The notes: a model not told the origin generated them from the sequence alone. DNA of 64,000 nt from Paraburkholderia sp. CNPSo 3272 (GCF_024206495.1 NZ_JAMBPQ010000032.1:1-64000), one strand, 5' to 3'; shown: positions 24,501 through 33,626, counted from the first letter of the stretch. A program made the numbers and translations.

Positions 24501-25492
24501 GGGTGCAGCGCGGAGAGCTTGATCGAGATGCCAGGGCCTTCGTAGATGCCGCGGCCGCCGGCGGCCTTGCCGATGGCGTGGATCGCCTGCTCGTACGATG
24601 CGTAGTAGCGCTGGGCATCGGCTTCCGTCGTCGCGGCTTCGCCGAGCATGTCGTACGAGTAGCGGAAACCGCGCGCTTCGAACTTGCGGCTGTTGGCGAG
24701 CGCCTCGGAGATGTTCTCGCCCGTGACGAACTGCTCGCCCATCAGGCGCATGGCCATGTCCACGCCCTTGCGGATCAGCGGCTCGCCGCCCTTGCCGATC
24801 ATGCGCGTGAGCGCCGACGAGAGACCGGTTTCGCTGTTCGTCGTGACGAGCTTGCCGGTGATCATGAGGCCCCAGGTCGCGGCGTTCACGAACAGCGACG
24901 GCGCGTGGCCCACGTGCGACTTCCAGTCGCCCTTGCTGATCTTGTCGCGGATGAGCGCGTCGCGCGTGGCGCGGTCGGGAATGCGCAGCAGCGCTTCGGC
25001 GAGGCACATCAGCGCCACGCCTTCCTGGCTCGACAGCGAAAACTCGTGGATCAGGCCTTCCACGCCGCCGCCGGTGCCCTTCGCGCGCAGCGTTTCGACG
25101 AGCTTCGTGGCGAGCTTCGTCACGTCGCCCGTGAGGTTGGCGGGCAGGCGCGCTTCGCCGATAAGGAACGGCACGCACTCCGGCTCGGGGCGGCGGTACG
25201 CGGCCGTAATGGCCGCGCGCAGCACCGACTGCGGTTGGACGTTCTGCGCGAATTCGAGAAACGGATGCGACGCCGCGTCGTCGTCGTCAGCGGTAGCACC
25301 TTCGGCGAGATCGGTCGCACCGACATGACCGTTGAGTTCGGGAGGCAGCTGGCCGTGCTCGATTTTCTCGAGGTAGGCAAAGATGGCTTGCTTGATGAGC
25401 CAGTGCGGCGTGCGCTCGAGCCGCGTGGCGGCGTCCTTGAGGCGGGAGCGGAGGAGATCGTCGACTTTGACGCCAAGTGTGGTGCTAGCCAT
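21548..25492 (-). CDS. putA: Trifunctional PutA: proline dehydrogenase / P5C dehydrogenase / transcriptional repressor
   Basis: 1314 residues from the ATG at 25492 (MASTTLGVKVDDLLRSRLKD). Domains in order: N-terminal ribbon-helix-helix DNA-binding segment (about 1-48, TTLGVKVDD and LIKQAIFAYLEKIEHGQ), the PRODH TIM barrel binding FAD (about 240-560, RLVKGAYWDTEIKRAQ, YPQFATHNAYTLSAI), the P5C dehydrogenase domain (about 620-1080) with catalytic C910 in AGQRCSAL and ISPWNFPLAIFMGQ, and a C-terminal domain completing the substrate channel. It oxidises proline to glutamate through P5C and, when proline is low, represses its own promoter. An inverted repeat that looks like an intrinsic terminator lies 76 bases upstream of the start. 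Confidence 0.97.
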   Translation of the reverse strand: MASTTLGVKVDDLLRSRLKDAATRLERTPHWLIKQAIFAYLEKIEHGQLPPELNGHVGATDLAEGATADDDDAASHPFLEFAQNVQPQSVLRAAITAAYRRPEPECVPFLIGEARLPANLTGDVTKLATKLVETLRAKGTGGGVEGLIHEFSLSSQEGVALMCLAEALLRIPDRATRDALIRDKISKGDWKSHVGHAPSLFVNAATWGLMITGKLVTTNSETGLSSALTRMIGKGGEPLIRKGVDMAMRLMGEQFVTGENISEALANSRKFEARGFRYSYDMLGEAATTEADAQRYYASYEQAIHAIGKAAGGRGIYEGPGISIKLSALHPRYSRAQQERTMGELLPRVRALAVLARRYDIGLNIDAEEADRLEISLDLLEALCFDPELAGWNGIGFVVQAYQKRCPFVIDYIVDLARRSRHRIMVRLVKGAYWDTEIKRAQVDGLEGYPVYTRKIYTDVSYLACAKKLLGAPDAVYPQFATHNAYTLSAIYHLAGQNYYPGQYEFQCLHGMGEPLYEEVTGPLSQGKLNRPCRVYAPVGTHETLLAYLVRRLLENGANTSFVNRIADASVPVAELVTNPIDDAAKVVPLGAPHAKIPLPRELYGNERFNSMGLDLSNEHRLASLSSALLASAHHPWRAAPMLGDSDIADSAARDVRNPADHRDLVGTVAEATSEHVSAALSHAVAAAPIWQATPVEARADCLARAADLLEAQMHTLMGLIVREAGKSLPNAVAEIREAIDFLRYYSTQIREEFSNDTHRPLGPVVCISPWNFPLAIFMGQVAAALAAGNTVLAKPAEQTPLIAAQAVRILREAGVPAGAVQLLPGNGETVGAALVADHRTRAVMFTGSTEVARLINKTLSERLDSEGRPIPLIAETGGQNAMIVDSSALAEQVVADVLQSAFDSAGQRCSALRVLCLQDDVADRTLEMLSGAMKELAVGNPDRLSTDVGPVIDIDAKRGIDTHVAGMREKGRKVQQMPTPDTCAQGTFVPPTLIELDSLDELKREVFGPVLHVVRYRRSQLDKLLEQIRATGYGLTLGIHTRIDETIAHVIGRAHVGNIYVNRNVIGAVVGVQPFGGEGLSGTGPKAGGALYLSRLLAKRPAGLPKSLADVLVVDAPQVAEGNGAPQSAQAALTTLRDWLIAEREPALAARCDGYLEYVLAGATAVLPGPTGERNTYTLSARGTVLCVPSTATGARAQLAVALATGNRALFQGAAGEALVSALPAALKAHVAIKKTADADFDAVLFEGDSDELLALVKEVAKRPGPIVSVQGVAAHALANGDEDYALERLLAERSVSVNTAAAGGNANLMTIG

Positions 25493-25560
25493 GTTTCCTT
25501 CGTAGGCCGGCAGACCCCCACCGGCGGTGACCAAAAAGTTGGCGAATCGTAACCCTACCA

Positions 25561-25598
25561 ATAAAAAGGTGCAACCACACTGTCGAAATGGTTGCACC
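25561..25598 (-). terminator. Terminator-like hairpin in the putA leader region
   Basis: Perfect 10-bp inverted repeat ggtgcaacca (25568-25577) / tggttgcacc (25589-25598) with an 11-base loop. On the minus strand it is followed by TTTTTAT (25561-25567). It sits 76 bases before the putA ATG, on the putA strand. It may terminate transcripts arriving from priA, act as an attenuator in the putA leader, or be an operator for an activator or PutA itself. Confidence 0.65.
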
Positions 25599-25782
25599 AC
25601 GATCGAGGCCTTGTGCAGCCTGGGTTTGCGGCCGATGTCCGCCCACCGGGCCGCGCGGGTCGCGCTCGGTATTTTCCCTGGCCCAACAACACGCTGGACA
25701 ACCCTAATCGATTCCGCGGCCGTGCCGTTATACAAACAGAGCGGGGGTTGTTGATCACAAGAAAGTGCGTAGGGACCGGAAA

Positions 25783-25932
25783 ATGGAAAAGCTGCTGGTA
25801 ATCGCAGGGATCTGGACGATGTGCGCCATGTGCGCCGTGCTGTTCATGCGCGGCGCGACCGCGCCGGATGAACGCCGCATGAGCTTGAAGCGCGCGGCGC
25901 GTAAGGAAGTGGCCGATACCATCGGCCAGTAA
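25783..25932 (+). CDS. Small membrane protein, 49 residues, unknown
   Basis: The ORF starts MEKLLVIAGIWTMCAMCAVL and ends in TIGQ. A hydrophobic N-terminal helix (about residues 4-23, containing two Cys) is followed by a charged cytosolic tail (PDERRMSLKRAARKEVAD), a layout typical of small single-pass proteins. AGGGA lies about 8 bases before the ATG. A GC-rich hairpin (25959-25966 with 25979-25986) lies 27 bases after the stop but lacks a T-tract. It is the only plus-strand gene between minus-strand putA and priA. Whether it is translated cannot be told from sequence. Confidence 0.5.
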   Translation: MEKLLVIAGIWTMCAMCAVLFMRGATAPDERRMSLKRAARKEVADTIGQ

Positions 25933-26005
25933 GGAAGAAACGGGAAGTCGATGCCAGGTGGCCCCGCTGCTGCGGTGACGGGGCCATGTCGGCTGCTGTC
26001 CGCGG

Positions 26006-28261
26006 CTAGATATCGAGCGGATCGACTTCGAGATTCCAGCGCAGCACGCCGCGCAAGGCGCGCAGCGCGGGTTGCCATGCGCGCAGCGTGGCCTGCAGCG
26101 CGGCACGCGACTGGCTTTCCACGAGCAGTTGCGCGCGATGCACGTTCATCACCTTCACGATGGTGAGCGGCACCGCGTCGTAGGCCATGACTCGCTCGGC
26201 GCCGGCAATCGCCGTGAGCGCCTCCGCGGCCTGGGCGAGAAACGCCAGCGCCGCCTCCAGCGTGCGCCCTTCGGCGCGCAATAACGCCTGATAGACGAAC
26301 GGCGGCAGGTGCGCGTCGCGCCGCTCCGCGACCTGCGTATTCGCAAAGCCTACATAGTCCTGGCGCGCCAGCGCGTGATAGAGCGCATGGCGCGGATAGC
26401 GCGTCTGCACGAGCACCTCGCCGGCGAGTCCGGCGCGCCCCGCCCGCCCGCTCACCTGCATCAGCTGCGCGAACAGGCGCTCGCCCGCCCGGAAATCGTG
26501 CGAAAAGAGCGCATTGTCGGCGTTCAGCACGCCAACGAGCGACACGCGCTGGAAGTCGTGCCCCTTCGCGATCATTTGCGTGCCCACGAGGATGTCGACT
26601 TCGCCGGCGTGCACGTCGGAGAAAAGCGCCTGCGCGCTGCCCTTGCGGCGCGTGCTGTCGGCGTCGATGCGCAGCACCCGCGCGCCCGGCACCGCGCTCG
26701 CGAGCGCCTCCTCGATGCGCTGCGTGCCGCGCCCCATCGGCGCGATGTCGACGTTGCCGCACTCGGGGCATGAATGCGGAATGCGCGATTCCCAGCCGCA
26801 GTGATGGCAGCGCAGCGCGCGCTCGGGCTTGTGCAGTACGACGTACGCGCTGCAGCGCGGGCAGCCCGCTACCCAGCCGCAGGAATCGCACGCGAGCGTG
26901 GGCGCGTAACCGCGACGGTTCAGGAATAGGAGGCTCTGCTCGCCGCGCTCGAGGCGCGCCTTCATCGCCGCGACCAAAGGCCCGGAGAGCCCTTCGAACG
27001 AAGCGCGGCCGCGCCGCCGCTCCTCTTCGAGATCGATCAGCTTGACGGTGGGGAGCACCGCGTCGGCAATCGCACGGCGCGAGAGCGTGAGGCGCGTGTA
27101 GCGGCCCTGCTCGGTCTGCCACCAGCTTTCGAGCGACGGCGTGGCCGAGCCCAGCACGACGGGCACGCCCAGCTGCTTGGCCCGCCATACCGCAAGGTCG
27201 CGCGCCGAGTAGCGCAGCCCTTCCTGCTGCTTGTAGGCGGGGTCGTGCTCTTCGTCGACCACGAGCATCGCGAGACGCGGCAGCGAGGCGAGCACCGCGA
27301 GCCGCGTGCCGAGCACGATGCGCGCGCGGCCCGTGTGCGCCGCGAGCCAGTTGCGGGCGCGCTCGCCTTCCGCGAGTCCGCTGTGAAGCGTGACGATGGC
27401 CTCGTCGGCGAGCCGGGCCGCAAAACGCGTGCGAAAGGCCGCCTCGAACTGCGGCGTAAGGTTGATTTCCGGGACCAGCACGAGCGCCTGAGCGCCCGGC
27501 TCGCGCTCGAGCAGCGCCGCGAGCGCGCGCAGATAGACCTCGGTCTTGCCGCTGCCCGTCACGCCGTGCAAAAGGAAGGGCGCGAAGCCGCTTGCCGCGC
27601 CGATGGCTTCCACCGCTTCGGCCTGCTCGTCGCTCAGGCGCGGGACTTCCACCATGGCGGCGGTCTGCGCGGCGCTGTTGGCCACGCTTGGTGCCGCGCC
27701 GAACTCGATGGACTCATGCTCCACCCAGCCGGCTTCGCACCAGGCCTCGAGCGTCGCAATCGCCTTGGGATGCAGCGCACGGGCCGCGGCGGCATCGAGT
27801 TCGCCGGCATCAGCGAGCGCCTGCGCGAGGCGGCGCAGCGCCTGGGCGCGCGCCGGCAAGGCGTCGGGCAGCGCGGCGCGCCCTTGCGGCGACAGACGGT
27901 AGCGCTCCTCGGGGGCGAGCAGCCGCGCCCAGCGCGACGGATCGCGCAACGCCTGCGGCAGCGCCGGCAGGGCGACCTCGCCGAGGCCTCGCTGATAGTA
28001 GTCGGCAGCAAACCCAGCCAGCGCCAGCCATTGCGCCGAAAGCGGCGGACAGGCGGCGCACACCGCGCTCACGTCGCGGAGCTTGTTCGCGGGCACATCG
28101 CTGTGAGCGTTCACTTCGCAGATCAGGCCGACCACGTCGCGACGCCCGAACGGCACGCGCACAAGCATCCCGGGCTCAGGGGCGCTGTCGAGGCCATAGC
28201 GATAGTCGTAGAGCGCATCCAGTGGATGGTCGAGAGCCACGCGCACGTAACGCCCTGTCAT
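26006..28261 (-). CDS. priA: Primosomal protein N-prime, replication restart helicase PriA
   Basis: 751 residues. The N-terminal DNA-binding domain (RYVRVALDHPLDALYDYRYG) recognises the 3-prime end at stalled forks. The SF2 helicase core follows with Walker A GVTGSGKTEVYLRAL, DEEH box VVDEEHDPAYKQQEGLRYSA and GSATPSLESW. The zinc-binding insert has the paired-cysteine pattern CDSCGW..CPRCS..CHHCGW..CPECGN, eight cysteines as expected for two zinc ions. The C-terminal helicase motifs include GTQMIAKGHDFQ and QVSGRAGRAG. It reloads the replicative helicase at abandoned forks. Monocistronic by position, with a 416-base gap upstream. Confidence 0.97.
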   Translation of the reverse strand: MTGRYVRVALDHPLDALYDYRYGLDSAPEPGMLVRVPFGRRDVVGLICEVNAHSDVPANKLRDVSAVCAACPPLSAQWLALAGFAADYYQRGLGEVALPALPQALRDPSRWARLLAPEERYRLSPQGRAALPDALPARAQALRRLAQALADAGELDAAAARALHPKAIATLEAWCEAGWVEHESIEFGAAPSVANSAAQTAAMVEVPRLSDEQAEAVEAIGAASGFAPFLLHGVTGSGKTEVYLRALAALLEREPGAQALVLVPEINLTPQFEAAFRTRFAARLADEAIVTLHSGLAEGERARNWLAAHTGRARIVLGTRLAVLASLPRLAMLVVDEEHDPAYKQQEGLRYSARDLAVWRAKQLGVPVVLGSATPSLESWWQTEQGRYTRLTLSRRAIADAVLPTVKLIDLEEERRRGRASFEGLSGPLVAAMKARLERGEQSLLFLNRRGYAPTLACDSCGWVAGCPRCSAYVVLHKPERALRCHHCGWESRIPHSCPECGNVDIAPMGRGTQRIEEALASAVPGARVLRIDADSTRRKGSAQALFSDVHAGEVDILVGTQMIAKGHDFQRVSLVGVLNADNALFSHDFRAGERLFAQLMQVSGRAGRAGLAGEVLVQTRYPRHALYHALARQDYVGFANTQVAERRDAHLPPFVYQALLRAEGRTLEAALAFLAQAAEALTAIAGAERVMAYDAVPLTIVKVMNVHRAQLLVESQSRAALQATLRAWQPALRALRGVLRWNLEVDPLDI

Positions 28262-28677
28262 GCCTTGCCCCCAGGGAAGTTCCGTACGTCAGCGCACAGA
28301 CACGCAAACCTAAAGTAATACTTGAGATTTCGCGCTAAGTTTTGGATTCCGCAGAACAATCGCGCCCCCGAATCTGCGCCTGTGGATAACTTTGTTGAGA
28401 ACTTGCCGGGCGCCGCCGCAGCGCGCCCGAGTGTCGTCGCTATGTGGGATACCGCACACAGCGCCGTGGAGCGCCGAAAGCCTTGCCTGTCAAGGGTCTG
28501 ATTGATTCTGCTCAGACCTGAACGGGCGCCTGCGACAACCTTTCCGTCTTGCGCGCCGCAACGAGGCAAGTGTGTATAAGTCAAGTCTTGACAGGGCCCC
28601 GATGGCGTCTGGATGCCCTCCTGAGCCCGGTCATACCCTGACGCCCGGAGCCCAGCTTGCTGCGATGCACCAAAAAG
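28262..28677. other. Gene-free stretch between priA start and hemE end
   Basis: About 416 bases with no gene. It contains an inverted repeat ggtctga (28495-28501) / tcagacc (28512-28518) and a short palindrome gtcaagtcttgac (28580-28592). Neither has a T-tract. It should carry the priA promoter on the minus strand; no convincing -35/-10 pair could be placed. Confidence 0.4.
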
Positions 28678-29769
28678 TCAGGCACCGGTCGCGCGAATGG
28701 CGCGGCTGTGACGATGCACTTCGTCTACGAGTTCGGCCACGCTTTCGGGCGGCGTGAACTGCGAAATGCCATGGCCGAGGTTGAACACGTGGCCCGGGTG
28801 CGCGCCAAAGCTGTCCAGTACCGCGCGCGCCTGTTCGCGGATCGCGGCTGGCGAAGCGAAGAGCACCGTGGGGTCGAGGTTGCCCTGAAGCGCCACGCGA
28901 TCACCCACGCGTTCGCGCGCGCGGCCGAGGTTGACGGTCCAGTCGAGGCCAACGGCGTCCACGCCAGTATTGGCGATTTCCTCGAGCCAGAGACCGCCGC
29001 CCTTCGTGAACGTGATCACCGGCACACGCTCGCCATCGTGCTCGCGCTTGAGCTGCGCTACGACCTGCGCGATGTACGCGAGCGAGAAGCGCTGATACGC
29101 GCCGTCCGCGAGTGCGCCGCCCCAGGTGTCGAAGATCATCACGGCCTGCGCGCCGGCTTCGATCTGCGCGTTCAGATAGGCCGCGACCACCTGCGCGTTG
29201 ACTTCGAGAATGCGCTGCATGAGGTCCGGGCGCGCGTACAGCATCGACTTCACGGTGCGGAAGTCGTCCGAGCCCCCGCCCTCGACCATGTAGCAGGCAA
29301 GCGTCCACGGGCTGCCCGAGAAGCCGATCAGCGGCACACGCTGACGCCCTTCTGCATTGGTGAGCGCACGGCGAATTTCGCGCACGGCGTCGGTCACGTA
29401 GCCAAGCGTCGCGCCGATATCGGGCACGGCGAGTCGCGCCACGTCTTCTTCGGTGCGCACCGGGTGCGCGAACTTCGGCCCTTCCCCCGCCTGGAACGAG
29501 AGACCGAGGCCCATCGCGTCCGGAATCGTGAGGATGTCGGAGAACAGGATCGCGGCGTCGAGCGGATAGCGCTCGAGCGGTTGCAGCGTGACCTCGGTCG
29601 CGTAATCGGGATTCTTCGCGAGGCCGAGGAAGCTGCCCGCGCGGCTGCGCGTGGCGTTGTACTCCGGCAGATAGCGGCCCGCCTGGCGCATCAGCCAGAT
29701 CGGCGTGTACTCGGTCGGCTGGCGCAGCAGCGCGCGCAGGAAGGTGTCGTTCAGGAGAGTGTGGGCCAC
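28678..29769 (-). CDS. hemE: Uroporphyrinogen decarboxylase
   Basis: 363 residues from a GTG at 29769, giving [17 protein letters not shown], which matches the family start better than the upstream ATG at 29808. Signature blocks are [15 protein letters not shown] (about 23-37), [19 protein letters not shown] (active-site Asp), [19 protein letters not shown] and [15 protein letters not shown]. It removes the four acetate carboxyls of uroporphyrinogen III to give coproporphyrinogen III in cytosolic heme synthesis. Single gene by position; pheC diverges from it. Confidence 0.96.
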   Translation of the reverse strand: MAHTLLNDTFLRALLRQPTEYTPIWLMRQAGRYLPEYNATRSRAGSFLGLAKNPDYATEVTLQPLERYPLDAAILFSDILTIPDAMGLGLSFQAGEGPKFAHPVRTEEDVARLAVPDIGATLGYVTDAVREIRRALTNAEGRQRVPLIGFSGSPWTLACYMVEGGGSDDFRTVKSMLYARPDLMQRILEVNAQVVAAYLNAQIEAGAQAVMIFDTWGGALADGAYQRFSLAYIAQVVAQLKREHDGERVPVITFTKGGGLWLEEIANTGVDAVGLDWTVNLGRARERVGDRVALQGNLDPTVLFASPAAIREQARAVLDSFGAHPGHVFNLGHGISQFTPPESVAELVDEVHRHSRAIRATGA

Positions 29770-29994
29770 GTGCTGGATGCGCGAACTCGCGCCAAGGTTC
29801 AAAAGCAAGCGGCCATTTTACCGGAGCGGCCGCCGCGCCACGCCGCTGATCGGCGGGATCAGAAAGCGCAATGCCACTGAAGTATAGGTTCTGACTACCC
29901 AGGTAAGTCCGCGCTTATCTGCCGCGGACGCGAGGACTATCATCAGACAGCTTTCCAAAACATTACATCAATCAAAACCAGATCTGGAGACACG

Positions 29995-30807
29995 ATGAAA
30001 TATGCCGCCCTCGGCCTGACGATCGTTAGCGCCGCTTTGCTGAGCGCGTGCGCCACGGGCCAGTCCGCCGGTACCCCAGTCAATGGTGCGCAGACCGCCG
30101 CCACCCCTTCGCGCCTCGACGAAATCATCGCGCGCGGCACGCTGCGCGCCTGCACGACCGGCGATTACAAGCCCTACTCGTTCTACAGGCAGGACGGCGT
30201 GTTCGAAGGCATCGACATCGACATGACCCAGTCGCTTGCGAAGTCACTGGGCGTGAAGGCCGAGTTCGTGAAGACGTCGTGGTCGAACCTCATGAACGAC
30301 TTCCTCGCGAAGTGCGACGTTGCGGTGGGCGGCGTCTCCACGACGCTCGAACGCCAGAAGCGCGCGTTCTTTACCGAGGCTTATCAGGTCGACGGCAAGA
30401 CGCCGATCGTGCGATGTGAAGACGTCAAGAAGTACCAGACCGTTGCACAGATCAACCAGCCTTCGGTGCGCGTGATCATGAATCCAGGCGGCACGAATGA
30501 GCGCTTCGCGAAGCAGTTCTTGCCGAACGCGAATCTCATCATGTATCCGGACAACGTGACGATCTTCAAACAGATCCTCGCGGGCAAAGCCGACGTGATG
30601 GTCACCGACGCCTCCGAGACCATGCTGCAGCAGAAGCTCAATCCGGGCCTGTGCTCGGTGCATCCCGACAAGCCCTTTCAATACGGCGAGAAAGCGTGGA
30701 TGGTGCCGCGCGGCGACGCGGTGTTCCAGCAATATGTGGATCAGTGGCTGCACCTGGCGCGCGCGAGCGGCGAATATCAGGCAATCTCCGACAAGTGGCT
30801 GAAGTGA
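29995..30807 (+). CDS. pheC: Cyclohexadienyl dehydratase-like lipoprotein (PheC family)
   Basis: 270 residues. The N-terminal lipobox LSAC (Cys about residue 19) in place of a cleavable signal predicts a membrane-anchored periplasmic protein. The rest closely resembles the Pseudomonas periplasmic cyclohexadienyl dehydratase, a catalytic member of the type II solute-binding fold: SRLDEIIARGTLR, TTGDYKPYSFYR, GIDIDMTQSLAKSLG, TSWSNLMNDF, NPGGTNERFA, YPDNVTIFKQI, AGKADVMVTDASE and EKAWMVPRGD. That enzyme turns prephenate or arogenate into phenylpyruvate or phenylalanine in the periplasm. An amino-acid-binding role without catalysis is the alternative; the NPGGTN and NVTIF motifs favour the enzyme. 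Confidence 0.82.
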   Translation: MKYAALGLTIVSAALLSACATGQSAGTPVNGAQTAATPSRLDEIIARGTLRACTTGDYKPYSFYRQDGVFEGIDIDMTQSLAKSLGVKAEFVKTSWSNLMNDFLAKCDVAVGGVSTTLERQKRAFFTEAYQVDGKTPIVRCEDVKKYQTVAQINQPSVRVIMNPGGTNERFAKQFLPNANLIMYPDNVTIFKQILAGKADVMVTDASETMLQQKLNPGLCSVHPDKPFQYGEKAWMVPRGDAVFQQYVDQWLHLARASGEYQAISDKWLK

Positions 30808-31140
30808 CGTGTTGAAGCGCGCCGCATTGTTATGGCCCTTCGAATTGCTACGATGAGTTGCAGAAGGTTTGGTGACATGAGGCGCGCAAAGTTTGCATTT
30901 CACGCGCGAACGCAACGTCGACGCATTGCGCATGTGCGCACCCGGTAATTATGTTCGGTGGCTGTCACGCGTAAAAGTCCCAATGCCGTGGGCTTCCCTT
31001 CATGCGGTTCGAATGCTCGCCCACGAGAGGCCCTGGAGCCCGGTCAAATAACCTCAAAAAAAACCGGTAAAAATGACTTCCGCGAAACGCTCAAGATGGC
31101 AAAAGCGCCGCAGAGCCTTATCTGACGGGCGTTACAACCT

Positions 31141-31400
31141 GAAACACTTTGTTACCGCGAACCAATCTTAATTCGCCCACAATGCCTTCAACGGTTTCAA
31201 CACGGATGTGGCGCGGTGCCAGTGTGAGCGGACACAAAACACCTGCCGGTCGGCACTACGCCGAAGCCCTCTCGAGGGGCATCCTTGTTGGAGCCGCGAC
31301 CGGCGTGCAAGACGTTTCATGACCCGGCTCCTCCTTTGGTCTCCTCGCGCTAACCCCGTAGCGTGTGGTTTTTAGCGGGCTCCAGGCCCGCTTTTTTTTC
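31141..31400 (+). ncRNA. Candidate structured small RNA ending in an intrinsic terminator
   Basis: This lies in a gene-free stretch (30808-31549). On the plus strand several nested complementary segments are visible: gccggtcg near 31230 with cgaccggc near 31305, enclosing the stem-loop gccctctcgaggggc, then cgcta/tagcg around 31347-31363, then the terminator at 31374. No ORF with typical coding look occupies it. The nearest plus-strand gene (pheC) ends over 300 bases upstream, so the terminator needs its own transcript. It does not match tmRNA, RNase P or any riboswitch I recognise. The 5-prime limit is approximate. Confidence 0.4.
31374..31399 (+). terminator. Rho-independent terminator, plus strand
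   Basis: Arms agcgggc / gcccgct with a short ctccag loop followed by eight T. The opposite strand has no comparable T-run, so it works on plus-strand transcripts. Confidence 0.8.
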
Positions 31401-31549
31401 GCCTGTACGTTCCGTTATTCAACAGGCATCGCTCTGCATCCACACCCCCGCGCCAGCCAATCGTTCGGTTTCCCGACCATTTTTTTGCACGCGCTGGAAT
31501 GCCGCCACGGCGACGTCGTTCGGCCGCCGCGGCGTCGCAAAATCAGCGG

Positions 31550-33310
31550 TCAAGCCGTCTTCTGCTCGCTGATCTTGAGTTCGTCGATCATGCGCGCGCG
31601 CATCACGAACTTCTGCACCTTGCCTGTCACGGTCATCGGCAGTTCGTCGACGAAGCGGATGTACTTCGGGATCTTGTAGTGCGCAATCTGCCCCTGGCAG
31701 AACGCCTGAATCTCCTCCGCCGTTGCCGTCTCGCCCGCACGCAATACGATCCATGCGCACACTTCCTCGCCGTACTTCGCATCGGGCACGCCGAACACCT
31801 GCGCGGACTGGACCTTGGGGTGGCGGAACAGAAACTCTTCGATCTCTCGCGGATAGATGTTCTCGCCGCCGCGGATGAGCATGTCCTTGAGGCGGCCGAC
31901 GATGTTGCAGTAGCCTTCGGCGTCGATCGTCGCGAGATCGCCCGTATGCATCCAGCCATCGACGATCGACTCGGCCGTCTTCTCTGCGTCGCCCCAGTAG
32001 CCCTGCATGACCGAATAGCCCTTCGTGCAGAGCTCGCCCGTTTCGCCCACCGGCACGATATTGCCCAGTGCGTCGACGATCTTCACTTCGAGATGCGGCT
32101 GAATGCGGCCCACGGTGGTCGTGCGCTTGTCGAGCGGGTCGGTGGTCGAACTCTGGAACGACACCGGGCTCGTTTCCGTCATGCCGTAGGCGATCGTGAT
32201 TTCGGCGAGACGCATCTTCGAGACCACGCGCTTCATCGTCTCGATCGGGCACGGCGAGCCGGCCATGATGCCCGTGCGCAGCTTCGAAAGATCGAAGCGC
32301 GCGAACTCGGGATGATCGAGCTCCGCGATGAACATCGTGGGCACGCCGTGCAATGCCGTGCAGCCCTCTTCCGAGACGGCTTCGAGCGTCGCGCGCGGGT
32401 CGAAAGCCTCACCCGGGAACACCATGTTCGCGCCAACGGATACGCACGCGAGCACCGCGAGCACCATGCCAAAGCAGTGATAGAGCGGCACCGGAATGCA
32501 AAGCGAATCTTCTTCGGTGAGGCGCATCGCCTGGGCGATGAAACGTCCGTTGTTGAGCACGTTGCGGTGCGTGAGCGTCGCGCCCTTCGGATTACCGGTC
32601 GTGCCGCTCGTGAACTGGATGTTGATGGCCTCGTCGGGCGATAGCGTCGCGTTGATGGCGTCGAGCCACGCCGTGCCGTCGCGGGCGATGCGCTCGCGGC
32701 CCATCTCCACGAGTTCGCTGAAGCAGAGCATGCCGGGTGTTGCCGTGTCGCACATGCGCACGACCGCGCGCAGTTCGGGCAGGCGCGCGGCCTGCAACTG
32801 ACCGGGCGTGGCGCTCGCAAGCTCGGGCGCGAGCGTCTGCAGCATCTCCAGATACTTCGAGGTCTTGAAGCTCTCCGCGGAGACGATCGCCTTGCAGGCG
32901 ACCTTGTTCAGCGCGTATTCGAGTTCGGCGAGGCGGTAGGCGGGATTGATGTTGACGAGCACCGCGCCGATGCGCGCGGTCGCAAACTGGGTGAGCAGCC
33001 ATTCGACGCGATTGGGCGACCAGATGCCGACGCGGTCTCCCTTGACGATGCCTAGTTCGGCGAAGCCGGCTGCGAGCACGTCCACTTCGGCGGCGAACTC
33101 GCGCCAGTTCCAGCGGATGCCCTGCTCGCGGAACACCACGGCAGGCCGCTCGGGGAAGCGGTTCGCGGTCTCCTGCAGGAACGTGCCGAGGGTCGCGTTG
33201 CTGAGCGGCAGGTCGGACGTGCCTCGCACGTAGGAAAGCCCGTCTTTCGGCGCGATGAGCGGCTCATGTACACCGGGCGCGGCGCGCGCGCCTGCTGCGT
33301 CGATTGCCAT
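31550..33310 (-). CDS. Acyl-CoA ligase (AMP-binding, ANL superfamily)
   Basis: 586 residues from the ATG at 33310 ([18 protein letters not shown]). P-loop-like motif [18 protein letters not shown] for ATP binding, [14 protein letters not shown], the [16 protein letters not shown] hinge region, [22 protein letters not shown] and the C-terminal catalytic Lys in [12 protein letters not shown] are all in place. It activates a carboxylic acid to an acyl-AMP and then the CoA thioester. The closest groups are medium- and short-chain fatty acyl-CoA ligases and the methylmercaptopropionyl-CoA ligase type; substrate not decidable. Soluble. It lies beyond the ATP synthase operon terminator and is a separate unit. 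Confidence 0.9.
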   Translation of the reverse strand: MAIDAAGARAAPGVHEPLIAPKDGLSYVRGTSDLPLSNATLGTFLQETANRFPERPAVVFREQGIRWNWREFAAEVDVLAAGFAELGIVKGDRVGIWSPNRVEWLLTQFATARIGAVLVNINPAYRLAELEYALNKVACKAIVSAESFKTSKYLEMLQTLAPELASATPGQLQAARLPELRAVVRMCDTATPGMLCFSELVEMGRERIARDGTAWLDAINATLSPDEAINIQFTSGTTGNPKGATLTHRNVLNNGRFIAQAMRLTEEDSLCIPVPLYHCFGMVLAVLACVSVGANMVFPGEAFDPRATLEAVSEEGCTALHGVPTMFIAELDHPEFARFDLSKLRTGIMAGSPCPIETMKRVVSKMRLAEITIAYGMTETSPVSFQSSTTDPLDKRTTTVGRIQPHLEVKIVDALGNIVPVGETGELCTKGYSVMQGYWGDAEKTAESIVDGWMHTGDLATIDAEGYCNIVGRLKDMLIRGGENIYPREIEEFLFRHPKVQSAQVFGVPDAKYGEEVCAWIVLRAGETATAEEIQAFCQGQIAHYKIPKYIRFVDELPMTVTGKVQKFVMRARMIDELKISEQKTA

Positions 33311-33552
33311 GATGGCTGTCTCCTGGGGAGCGTAAAATTTGAAAACCATTGTGCCACCGGCTTTGCCGGGGGCGGCATCAAGTCTTACCCGCAGGGTCTG
33401 GGCCGGCTCCGAACGCATGATTTGGCATTACCTTTCCGTAAACGTCAAGTATGCCGGAGCGTTTTGGTCGACCACCGTCGCTCACGGCATTTATGCCGCG
33501 TTTTTCATCGCGATGCCATCGGGCCGTGCCCGCTCACGCGGCGCGCAAATGC
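33311..33552. other. Gene-free stretch upstream of the acyl-CoA ligase gene
   Basis: About 240 bases between the ligase start and the ATP synthase operon terminator. It should carry the ligase promoter on the minus strand. No gene, repeat or clear box is visible. Confidence 0.4.
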
Positions 33553-33585
33553 AAAAAGGGCTCCCCGGTTGGGGAGCCCTTTTCG
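33553..33585 (-). terminator. Terminator of the ATP synthase operon
   Basis: Stem gggctcccc / ggggagccc (33558-33580) flanked by A5 and T4. On the minus strand it ends in TTTTT. It lies 42 bases after the atpC stop. Confidence 0.88.
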
Positions 33586-33626
33586 CTTCGAACGCGGCGC
33601 CACAAGGGCGCGCGTACGAGAACCGA

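Noticed and set aside
31168-31320. 50-residue minus-strand ORF with an AAAGGAGGAG ribosome site
   Set aside because: The site is attractive, but the product is Arg-rich and unstructured, and it lies antisense to the RNA-like fold with no promoter. Kept only as a note.
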